From the NCBI GenBank assembly GCA_030830725.1, contig JAURMN010000075.1:1-6921 (forward strand): DNA of 6,921 nucleotides. Direction: 5' to 3'. This document shows positions 1 to 6,650 of this stretch, one piece after another (position 1 is the stretch's first letter; the number at the start of each line of letters is the position of its first letter). The translations under genes and the position numbers were made by a program. The notes beneath the pieces were generated by a model, which was not told the origin of the DNA, did no database searches, and saw only the letters and a program-made list of their open reading frames with translations. This stretch comes from Balneolales bacterium (GTDB lineage Bacteria > Bacteroidota > Rhodothermia > Balneolales > Balneolaceae).

Positions 1-533
1 GCTGTTTCCGCTTCAATCTGAGGGTTCCAATCTTGAATATTAAGCAACTCCTGCTCAGCAAAATCCACAGCCTGAGTATATAACTCCATCTCGAACAGAG
101 TGCGCGCTTCCCAGAATATTGCCCATTGCCGAAGCTTTGAATCTTCGGCTATACGCCTTAATTCCCCAAATTTTTGTTGTGCAGAAAAAAACTCTTTACG
201 GAAAAAATAGGATTTACCAATCAGCAAGAGAGAGGGTTCAACGAATTCAGACTGTTCATGTTTGCGTAGAATATCCGCACCTTTATCGATTGCATTTTGT
301 AGCTCTTGATAACCGGCTTGCCCTGGGGGGAAGTACATTCGGATTGGTCTGCCTTCAATAACACTCAACTCTAAATTTTGATTTTTTTCATACCCGGCCT
401 CAAATGAGGTCTCTGCATTGTAATAGGTGTTGTAATAGGCTTTGAAATTCTGCCAACTCTGTGGGACAGAAGTACTGCACCCTGTCCCAACAAGGAGCCC
501 TGTAAAAAATAGGAGATAGAGAATTATTCGCAT
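1..533 (-). CDS. TPR lipoprotein, PorW/SprE-like (partial, C-terminus outside window)
   Basis: The frame is open from the ATG at 533-531 to the left edge, giving 177 residues of an unfinished protein. Seen: a lipoprotein signal peptide with a hydrophobic stretch at residues 3-15 and a lipobox-like GTGC ending at Cys19. The residues after the cysteine (STSVPQS) lack the acidic patch used for surface export in Bacteroidota, so a periplasm-facing lipoprotein is likely. Residues about 25-45 are aromatic and Asn-rich (NFKAYYNTYYNAETSFEAGY). Residues about 70-170 form TPR-like helix pairs, for example LLLIGKSYFFRKEFFSAQQKF. This N-terminal YYNtYYNAexxFexG pattern followed by TPRs resembles PorW/SprE, the large outer-membrane-associated lipoprotein needed for type IX secretion and gliding in Bacteroidota. 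The family assignment is inference from memory of the pattern; another TPR lipoprotein is possible. It lies 58 bp downstream of pyk on the same strand with no terminator between, so co-transcription is likely. No clear Shine-Dalgarno sequence precedes the start. Confidence 0.85.
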   Translation of the reverse strand, partial: MRIILYLLFFTGLLVGTGCSTSVPQSWQNFKAYYNTYYNAETSFEAGYEKNQNLELSVIEGRPIRMYFPPGQAGYQELQNAIDKGADILRKHEQSEFVEPSLLLIGKSYFFRKEFFSAQQKFGELRRIAEDSKLRQWAIFWEARTLFEMELYTQAVDFAEQELLNIQDWNPQIEAET

Positions 534-591
534 ATCCAGTGGATTGTTCGAACCAGATTCAGATTGCACTCAAGCGAACCTGGCATTTACC

Positions 592-2025
592 CTATTCAAC
601 GGTACTTACCATCGCCATATTGGTTCGGCCTCGCTGGGCAATTGGCATTCCGGTTGCCACTATGATGCGATCGCCTTTTTGGACAAGGTTATGCTCTTTT
701 AGATACTCTTCCATTAGACGTACACTCTGATCGGTATCAAATATCTGGTCAATTTTTACAGATTGAACACCCCAAACCAAGTTCAATTGACGTCGCACTT
801 TTTGGCTCTCAGTAAACGCAATAATGGGTACTCTTGGTCTGTATTTAGCAATCCTTCTGGCTGTACTACCAGAGTGCGTTATGGTACTGATAACTTTCGC
901 CTCCACATTCTCTGCCAGTGCCACACACGAGTGAGAAATGGATTCAATGACCTGCTTTTCCCTCCAGTCCGGTTTCTGATACACCAGTGAATTGTATAAC
1001 GCAGGGTGATTATCCTCCACTGATCGAATAATTCGATCCATCGTTTTCACCGCTTCAAACGGATACTCACCAGATGCAGTTTCACCAGAGAGCATAACAG
1101 CGTCAGTCCCATCCATCACAGCATTGGCCACGTCCGAACTCTCCGCTCGAGTAGGACGCGGATTATGAATCATCGAATCGAGCATTTGGGTAGCTGTAAT
1201 GACCGGTTTCCCTTTTGCCCTGCAAAGCTGAATAATCTTCTTTTGAGCAATAGGAACGCGCTCAGTTGGTACTTCAATTCCCAGATCCCCTCGAGCCACC
1301 ATAATTCCGTCTGCTTCCTCGATAATATCTTCAATGACTTCCAAAGCCTCTGGTTTTTCAATCTTGGCAATGACGGCGGCCGTACTGCCTGCGGCTCGAA
1401 GTCGTGATGTAATCTCCTGAATATCCTTTGCCGAACGTACAAAAGAGAGAGCTACATAATCCACATCATGTTTGATTCCGAATTCTAAATCTTCATAATC
1501 TTTTTCAGTAATGGCAGAGGTTTTGATATTCACATTCGGCAAATTCACCCCTTTACGGGATTTAAGCTCTCCACCAACCACAACTTCAGCGATCAGTACC
1601 ATCCCCTCTTTGCCTGTGATTTTTAGTTCCAAGAGTCCATCATCGATCAAAATTACATCACCCACGGAAGCATCACGTGTTAAATCCGGAAAATCAATTG
1701 GAATGACGGTTGGAGATCCCGTCACATTTTCTGAAGTAATCCGGACGGTTTGTCCAGGCACAATAATCTGCATTCCATCCTTCATCTGGCCAACACGGAT
1801 TTTTGGACCTTGTAAATCCATCAGAATCGGGATTGAATATTGATAGGTGCGAGCCACTTTACGAACCCAGTTTATCGTATTGAGGTGATCCTCGTGGCTT
1901 CCGTGCGAAAAATTTAGCCTAGCAACATTCATTCCGGCTAAAAAAAGTTTTTCAATATTCTCTTGAGAACGTGTAGAGGGGCCGATGGTACAAACAATTT
2001 TCGTTCGACGGGTCGTTGAAATCAT
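592..2025 (-). CDS. pyk: Pyruvate kinase
   Basis: Catalyses the last glycolytic step, phosphoenolpyruvate plus ADP to pyruvate plus ATP (EC 2.7.1.40), in the cytoplasm. The 477-residue length fits the standard bacterial enzyme without the extra C-terminal PEP-utiliser-like domain of Bacillus types. Seen: N-terminal TKIVCTIGPS (8-17), ARLNFSHG (35-42) with Arg36, Asn38 and Ser40, a B domain at roughly 72-168, the catalytic Lys221 with metal ligand Glu223 in AKIEKPE, Asp247 in ARGDLG, TATQMLDSM (277-285), RPTRAE (290-295), and a C-terminal domain with an effector-type THSGSTA loop (383-389). The residue matching rabbit-muscle Glu117 is Lys75 (in LQGPKIR), with Leu71 and Gln72 at the neighbouring diagnostic sites; this is the pattern of K+-independent pyruvate kinases. 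The start ATG at 2025 places the conserved TKIVCTIGPS at residue 8, as usual; no Shine-Dalgarno is evident. It is the first gene of a probable two-gene unit with the TPR lipoprotein, divergent from the GWxTD gene. Confidence 0.98.
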   Translation of the reverse strand: MISTTRRTKIVCTIGPSTRSQENIEKLFLAGMNVARLNFSHGSHEDHLNTINWVRKVARTYQYSIPILMDLQGPKIRVGQMKDGMQIIVPGQTVRITSENVTGSPTVIPIDFPDLTRDASVGDVILIDDGLLELKITGKEGMVLIAEVVVGGELKSRKGVNLPNVNIKTSAITEKDYEDLEFGIKHDVDYVALSFVRSAKDIQEITSRLRAAGSTAAVIAKIEKPEALEVIEDIIEEADGIMVARGDLGIEVPTERVPIAQKKIIQLCRAKGKPVITATQMLDSMIHNPRPTRAESSDVANAVMDGTDAVMLSGETASGEYPFEAVKTMDRIIRSVEDNHPALYNSLVYQKPDWREKQVIESISHSCVALAENVEAKVISTITHSGSTARRIAKYRPRVPIIAFTESQKVRRQLNLVWGVQSVKIDQIFDTDQSVRLMEEYLKEHNLVQKGDRIIVATGMPIAQRGRTNMAMVSTVE

Positions 2026-2189
2026 GATGTGTATTTAGTGGTTAATACTTCAGAAACTACTTTATCTGATTCTGACTGAACAAATACCGTATAGTTAGGA
2101 GCATAAATGGTACTTTATGGTGCTAAAAATAAGGTATTGTGGCGTTTTTTTCGCACTTTTACGGAAATGAAATATGAGTAAAACCAATC
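2026..2189. promoter_or_regulatory. Divergent intergenic region between pyk and the GWxTD lipoprotein gene
   Basis: These 164 bp separate two divergently transcribed genes and so must hold at least one promoter in each direction, unless transcription starts further away. I could not identify a convincing -35/-10 pair or a good match to the Bacteroidota TTTG / TAnnTTTG promoter. The closest on the minus strand is TATTTTTA near 2126-2133, without a good upstream partner. Local structure seen: an imperfect direct repeat ATGGTACT (2107-2114) and ATGGTGCT (2117-2124) at a 10-bp period, two copies of TACTTTAT (2058-2065 and 2111-2118), and a weak bulged inverted repeat around a run of seven T (2139-2156). 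None of these is strong enough to name a regulator. Confidence 0.5.
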
Positions 2190-3677
2190 ATGATGAGAAA
2201 ACTGCAAACCGTTTTTCCATTTTCGAGGGATTCGAGGATTCAGGACAGAATCTCAACAGTGTTTTTGGGGATGATTTTTGGCAGTTTGCTATTAGCAACT
2301 GTGAGCTGTACCCGTTCTGTAAATCCAGATATCGAACGAGGTTCAGGATATGATTTCAGATTCGGGTTCCCGGAAATCAGAGCCTCGGCTATCGGTCTAA
2401 TCACGGAAAACGGACAGCCACAAATTCAAATCTCGACTGATATCGTGTACTCCAGTCTGATTTACCGTACCGTCAATAATCGAACCTTCGCAAATGTATT
2501 AATTGAAATTGAAATTTTAGGTGCAGATGAGGGTTCAACCTATTCAAATCGTGTTCAGCATGCCCTTGAAATTGAAAGTGTGGATCAAACTATTATTACC
2601 ACTCAGGACGCCTTTACATTTCAACGCGGATTACATGTGGATCCCGGGAATTACAGCATTACAATTAACGTATTAGACCAATCTTCCGGTAAAGCTACCG
2701 CCTCCGAACAAACTGCTTTTATTCCTGATCCGGATGAGCCGGTTTTAAATCTTACGACCATTCGCCTTTTGGGACGATCACCGATCGCACAAGGTGGTTT
2801 TGAATTCTTACCCGTCAGCACGTATGATGTACCCGGTCGTGTGGACAGCCTTCGTTTTTTACTTCAGGTGACTAATAATCTGGAAGAAAGTCCTCTTGAA
2901 ATCAAGTCTCGTCTTCTTCGATTTGTTTCGGATGATTCACCCGCCAGACCGATGCATTTTAACAATTATGGAGCCTCGACTTTAGCTTACAAAGGAATTG
3001 AATACGATCGGAGTGAAACAATTACAGAATCGGTAAGGGAACTGTTTACTCCTGGAAGTGTCACCATTGAATACCCAATAGGTCGTCTTCTAGAAGGGAA
3101 TTATCGCTTCGAAGTAAGGGCTATACGAGAGGGCATGGAGGAAGAGATTTTTAAAGCCCGTGATTTTTCGGTCAAAAGTCGTCACTACCCTGCTATTCAG
3201 TCGGCAAGAGAACTTGCAGCTCCACTCTATTACTTAATGGATGAAAAAGCGTATGAAGCCCTCATGTCCATTCAAGATGAAGATTCTTTAAAGCAGGCTG
3301 TCGATCGTTTCTGGCTATCCAATGTACAAAGCATGAGTGAAGCACGAGCCGTGATCGAAAAGTATTACCAGCGTGTAGAAGAGGCTAATAAACAGTTTTC
3401 CAACTTCAAAGAGGGTTGGAAAACGGATATCGGCATGGTGTATATTTTATTTGGTCCACCGTGGTACGTAGAACGAAAACTTAATATGATGCTCTGGTCT
3501 TACGCTTATGACCGCAGTGATCCACGATATAATTTCTTTTTCGAGCAACCTAAAGTGAAGAACGAGTTTTTTCCGTTTAATAACTACCTGCTTGAGCGAA
3601 ATCAGGGGTATTATAATATCTACTACCAGCAGGTGCAGCTTTGGCTGACCGGACAGATCATAAGGAGAGATTTGTAG
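2190..3677 (+). CDS. GWxTD domain-containing lipoprotein
   Basis: A 495-residue protein of unknown biochemical role, predicted to be an envelope lipoprotein. Seen: a 20-residue charged n-region, a hydrophobic segment at about 22-37 and Cys40 in LLLATVSC, a relaxed lipobox of the kind accepted in Bacteroidota. Residues about 55-325 look like two or more beta-sandwich (Ig-like) modules with alternating hydrophobic strands; about 335-405 is mainly helical. The C-terminus carries the GWxTD domain: GWKTD at 409-413, followed by GMVYILFGPPWYVER (414-428), a tyrosine/phenylalanine-rich stretch, and a terminal VQLWLTGQI. This domain is recognised in Bacteroidota, Acidobacteriota and relatives without an assigned function. 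Either ATG 2190 or ATG 2193 can start it; an in-frame TGA at 2175-2177 rules out a longer N-terminus, and later candidates (Val24, Met28) would remove the positive charges before the signal core. There is no Shine-Dalgarno immediately upstream. It is convergent with the metalloprotease gene and apparently monocistronic. Confidence 0.9.
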   Translation: MMRKLQTVFPFSRDSRIQDRISTVFLGMIFGSLLLATVSCTRSVNPDIERGSGYDFRFGFPEIRASAIGLITENGQPQIQISTDIVYSSLIYRTVNNRTFANVLIEIEILGADEGSTYSNRVQHALEIESVDQTIITTQDAFTFQRGLHVDPGNYSITINVLDQSSGKATASEQTAFIPDPDEPVLNLTTIRLLGRSPIAQGGFEFLPVSTYDVPGRVDSLRFLLQVTNNLEESPLEIKSRLLRFVSDDSPARPMHFNNYGASTLAYKGIEYDRSETITESVRELFTPGSVTIEYPIGRLLEGNYRFEVRAIREGMEEEIFKARDFSVKSRHYPAIQSARELAAPLYYLMDEKAYEALMSIQDEDSLKQAVDRFWLSNVQSMSEARAVIEKYYQRVEEANKQFSNFKEGWKTDIGMVYILFGPPWYVERKLNMMLWSYAYDRSDPRYNFFFEQPKVKNEFFPFNNYLLERNQGYYNIYYQQVQLWLTGQIIRRDL

Positions 3678-3694
3678 GTGATCAAATCTCTCTT
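3663..3694. terminator. Hairpin spanning the GWxTD gene stop codon
   Basis: GAGAGATTTG (3665-3674) and CAAATCTCTC (3683-3692) form a perfect 10-bp stem with an 8-nt loop (3675-3682). On the plus-strand RNA a G·U pair (3664/3693) and an A-T pair (3663/3694) extend it. The TAG stop codon (3675-3677) sits at the start of the loop. There is no T-run directly after it on either strand, so it is not a classical intrinsic terminator on its own. It may stabilise the 3' end or act with the next hairpin as a two-way transcription barrier between the convergent genes. Confidence 0.5.
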
Positions 3695-3708
3695 AGAATC
3701 CACTCTTG

Positions 3709-3731
3709 TCACTTCAAGAAGTGATTATTTT
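3709..3731 (+). terminator. Short hairpin plus T-rich tail between convergent genes
   Basis: TCACTTC (3709-3715) and GAAGTGA (3718-3724) are perfect inverted repeats separated by two bases; allowing a realistic loop leaves a six-bp stem closed by four bases. TTATTTT follows at 3725-3731 on the plus strand, resembling a weak intrinsic terminator for the GWxTD gene. The same hairpin lies directly after the TAA stop (3725-3727) of the minus-strand metalloprotease gene, so it may serve both transcripts. The stem is short and AT-rich, so strength is uncertain. Confidence 0.5.
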
Positions 3732-6574
3732 AGAAGTGTGATCGCTCGCATTTCAAATTGACCTTCCGATTGCAAGCGAACAAAATAGAGTCCACTTGAG
3801 AGTAAGCTTGCGTCCCAAGTCACTGTAAATCTGCCTGCGGCACGTACTCCTTCCGTTATTTGTGCAATTTTACGACCCGTGACATCATAGACGGAAAGTT
3901 CAATAAATCCTGCTGTTGGAAGATTTACATCTATCGTAGTGGAAGGGTTAAAAGGATTTGGATAGATTGAACTAATCTCAGGCTTCACAGGTATTTCGGA
4001 GTTCTCTTCAACTGGTACTGTACTATTCACTGTCAAGGTTACGGGGATATTCTGAACACTATTTAGAGGGTCATTGGTCATCACCTGAAGTATTGTTGAG
4101 TAGGTACCAGGAGAAATCCCCTTCGTATTGAATATTACCTGAATTTCTTCCTCTTCCCCTCCCCTAACCGTTCCTGCATAGTCCGCGATATCTAGCCAGT
4201 CGAATAAATAAGGACGTTTGATCACCAGATTATCCAGGTCGATCAAGGACTTTGGATGCTGTTCACCAGCAATTGACAAATAAAAATGATCTACTGATAT
4301 TCCTTCCAGCAAAGCACTTCCGATCTCTTGCTTTCCATCTACGTAATATTCCAGACGTTTTGAGGTTGTATTCAGTCGTATTTTAAGTTTTCGGTACGTA
4401 TTCGAGGTAGCGTCAGAAACCAGATCTTCCCCCGTATCACGTAAGATTACCTCCCCAGTTTCTGATTTTGTAAATGCAAGAATACTTAAGAGATTATTTA
4501 CAGCCATACCGGCCGTTAACTGTCCTGTGGAGGCATCGTACAATTGTATCCCAAAATAGGTAAAGCCATTCGTATTTGGATCTTTGGTGACAGAAAGATC
4601 GAATTCCATCTCAAAAACTCCCACACCTTGGGGCCCAAAAAATGGACTTTCAATATACCAAGCGGAACTCACACCAGCTTCGATTCTCATGTGGTTCTTT
4701 CCGGTAGAGGGCGCCGTTGTTTTGATCTGGAACATATTTTTTACATCATCAGTCCTCCACCCTCCCAGTGCTTGATACCCTCCAAATATTTTTGACTTAA
4801 AGTTTTCAAAATCTTCTGAATAAATAACACCAGACTCATCAGCCTTTGCAAAAATATTAGACCTTGGTTGTGCGAAATTCAATACATCATAATCTTTCAA
4901 TTCATCGACTTCTCTGTCTTCCTCTCTAATGACGTCTTTTAAAGCGACGGATTGGGTTTGTTTTGCCATCCCTTGATCTGTGGTAGAGATTTGCCACATC
5001 AAATCTGAATTACCTGAGTTTGAGATCGTCACGGGAACCACAAATGTATCTTCTCGATTCATAGTTGAGACAATTTCCTGTACCGAAAAGTCCGTAACTG
5101 GTGGATCTAATTTGGTCATACGATAGTTTGAAACGGCTTGTTTAATCTCACGGTTACTCTGAGCCGCATTGGTGGGTCCAAAGATTTCAGATAAAGTGCC
5201 AGCCTGTGAATCACTCCATGTAACATCAGGAGATGAGAATACGGGTGCTTCCACTGATCGTACCGTATCTCCATTCAGCGTAGCCATACGATCCTGATAA
5301 GCCATAACCGACGAAAATGCTTCCGTTTCAGTTACCCATTGATAACCAACAGAATAGTGAAATAAACCTCCATAAATACTGGCTGCATTGGCCGTCTGAG
5401 TTCTAGAATGTGCGTTACCAAGATTATGTCCGATTTCGTGGATCAACGTGTAACCAGATAATACCTGTTGAACCCGATTCAACGAAAACCCGATCTCGGG
5501 ATATCCTCCCGGAGAATTCAACAGCCAAGCGATACCCCCTACATCGCTCACTGAAAAGATTCCTGCTACTAAATCAGCGCCATACTGATCCCTATATTCA
5601 TGTACTTCCTCCATAAATCCACCAGCATTCCAATTCGATGGGTTAAAAGCCGCTGATGTGGTTAATCGTTGTAGACGCTTACCAGAAGTTACCTCATCTT
5701 TAGTTTCATCATAATCCGTTTTGTAAGCAAATACAGGTCGCAGTTTAATGGGTATTTGACTGTTATCCAGTGCAGTTTGAGATAATATTGTTGCTTGAGA
5801 TAGTAACTCTTCAATATTATTTACAGATTCGCAACCAGTTGATTGATTCACTCTACAATTCTTCGCAAAATCTTCAGCTGCCTGAGTATAGACGTAAAGA
5901 ATATCGATGGTTGTCGAATCATAAAGTGAACCTGCCATGCCAGAGACTGATAAGCCACTTAAGATTGGTGTTGATACTGCTGCTATTGGCCCATCTTTTC
6001 TCCGGCTTGAAATATCAGCCCTTTTTTGAGATGATTCTCTGTATTCAGAAGATATTTGAGGAATAGAACTATGATCAAGATCATCATGTCCGCAAGAAAG
6101 CTCACCTAAATATTGTGGTTGAATTGTTGCCAAATAATGAGACGAGATATCCTCATCATACCGAATGTGTTTCAACGTATTCGAGTAATGATCATGATAT
6201 TTGGCTGTAATACGATCTTCTGACAGCGTAGCGATTAATGTACTGCCATTCTCCGTGTCTACTGCTATAAAAGAAATAGTTCCGGGAAAATATTGCTCCA
6301 ATCGCTTAATCCGCAAATTGTGATCGATTTGATCAAAGGTAAAACTCAGGGATTCATTTACACGGGGTATTCGAAAAGAGGCCTTATCCGCTCCTGATTC
6401 TGAAAACAAGTTTGAATTTAGTGTGATATACACGCGATCACGTTCATCGGCTGGAAGATGTGCACGGGAATGTACGTCAGAAATCGAAAATAATTGAAAG
6501 GTCTTGTTCTCTGTCTGTCCATGTAAAGCAGTAAGAGGTACTAGAGTGAGAATGAATAGTAGACGAATATGCAT
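3725..6574 (-). CDS. Secreted metzincin zinc metalloprotease with T9SS C-terminal sorting domain
   Basis: A 949-residue exported protease. In order: signal peptide (about 1-19, MHIRLLFILTLVPLTALHG); a probable propeptide (about 20-218); a metzincin catalytic domain (about 223-488) opening with TIDILYVYTQAA and carrying HEIGHNLGNAH (zinc ligands His379, His383, His389; catalytic Glu380) and a Met-turn SSVMAY (Met424); half of an Ig-like domain (about 493-533, TISNSGNSDLMWQI); a jelly-roll/LamG-like region (about 585-788, starting SEDFENF); the second Ig half (about 791-850, ending SVQNIPVTLTVN); and a type A T9SS sorting domain (about 867-949, with YPNPFNPSTTI, VYDVTGRK and SSGLYFVRL). The catalytic region resembles reprolysin-like/M72 peptidases; which subfamily is uncertain. 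Established knowledge: such C-terminal domains direct proteins through the type IX system and are usually removed at the surface. The ORF could start 12 codons earlier at 6610, but that ATG lies in the loop of the upstream terminator, so 6574 is preferred. Cys240 and Cys248 could form a disulfide. Confidence 0.93.
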   Translation of the reverse strand: MHIRLLFILTLVPLTALHGQTENKTFQLFSISDVHSRAHLPADERDRVYITLNSNLFSESGADKASFRIPRVNESLSFTFDQIDHNLRIKRLEQYFPGTISFIAVDTENGSTLIATLSEDRITAKYHDHYSNTLKHIRYDEDISSHYLATIQPQYLGELSCGHDDLDHSSIPQISSEYRESSQKRADISSRRKDGPIAAVSTPILSGLSVSGMAGSLYDSTTIDILYVYTQAAEDFAKNCRVNQSTGCESVNNIEELLSQATILSQTALDNSQIPIKLRPVFAYKTDYDETKDEVTSGKRLQRLTTSAAFNPSNWNAGGFMEEVHEYRDQYGADLVAGIFSVSDVGGIAWLLNSPGGYPEIGFSLNRVQQVLSGYTLIHEIGHNLGNAHSRTQTANAASIYGGLFHYSVGYQWVTETEAFSSVMAYQDRMATLNGDTVRSVEAPVFSSPDVTWSDSQAGTLSEIFGPTNAAQSNREIKQAVSNYRMTKLDPPVTDFSVQEIVSTMNREDTFVVPVTISNSGNSDLMWQISTTDQGMAKQTQSVALKDVIREEDREVDELKDYDVLNFAQPRSNIFAKADESGVIYSEDFENFKSKIFGGYQALGGWRTDDVKNMFQIKTTAPSTGKNHMRIEAGVSSAWYIESPFFGPQGVGVFEMEFDLSVTKDPNTNGFTYFGIQLYDASTGQLTAGMAVNNLLSILAFTKSETGEVILRDTGEDLVSDATSNTYRKLKIRLNTTSKRLEYYVDGKQEIGSALLEGISVDHFYLSIAGEQHPKSLIDLDNLVIKRPYLFDWLDIADYAGTVRGGEEEEIQVIFNTKGISPGTYSTILQVMTNDPLNSVQNIPVTLTVNSTVPVEENSEIPVKPEISSIYPNPFNPSTTIDVNLPTAGFIELSVYDVTGRKIAQITEGVRAAGRFTVTWDASLLSSGLYFVRLQSEGQFEMRAITLLK

Positions 6575-6591
6575 TTTCTTGAAATAAGGGT

Positions 6592-6622
6592 AAAAAAAAG
6601 CCCGCTTCATAAGAAGCAGGCT
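6592..6622 (-). terminator. Strong intrinsic terminator of the upstream partial gene
   Basis: Read on the minus strand, AGCCTGCTTC (6622-6613) pairs with GAAGCGGGCT (6608-6599) over ten bp, including one G·U, around the four-base loop TTAT (6612-6609). A run of eight T follows or overlaps the foot of the stem (6599-6592). It starts 28 bp after the stop codon of the gene at 6651 and has the right polarity (the G·U pair and T-run both favour the minus-strand RNA). It ends only 17 bp before the preferred start of the metalloprotease at 6574 and contains the alternative ATG at 6610. Confidence 0.93.
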
Positions 6623-6650
6623 ATATTTTTCATAATAAAAGTAGCTACTC

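Noticed and set aside
119..361. 80-residue plus-strand ORF
   Set aside because: It lies antisense to the lipoprotein frame, which has a signal peptide and TPRs; it has no credible features of its own.
1170..1442. 90-residue minus-strand ORF and several plus-strand ORFs inside pyk
   Set aside because: They overlap a full, well-conserved pyruvate kinase frame and show no recognisable domains; they are shadow frames.
2139..2156. Inverted repeat around a run of seven T (GTGGCG...CGCAC)
   Set aside because: The stem is about five bp with a bulge, too weak to support a terminator or regulatory structure.
592..3677. A novel defence or mobile system
   Set aside because: No transposase, integrase, toxin-antitoxin pair, nuclease, helicase or reverse transcriptase motifs, and no terminal repeats or arrays were seen anywhere in the window.
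4544..6066. Plus-strand ORFs antisense to the metalloprotease (4544, 4584, 5410, 5770)
   Set aside because: All overlap a continuous 949-residue coding frame with clear domains, and none looks like a known protein.
6640..6649. Perfect 10-bp palindrome AGTAGCTACT directly after the stop codon at 6651
   Set aside because: It has no loop and is too short to call an operator or terminator; the strong terminator lies just beyond it.
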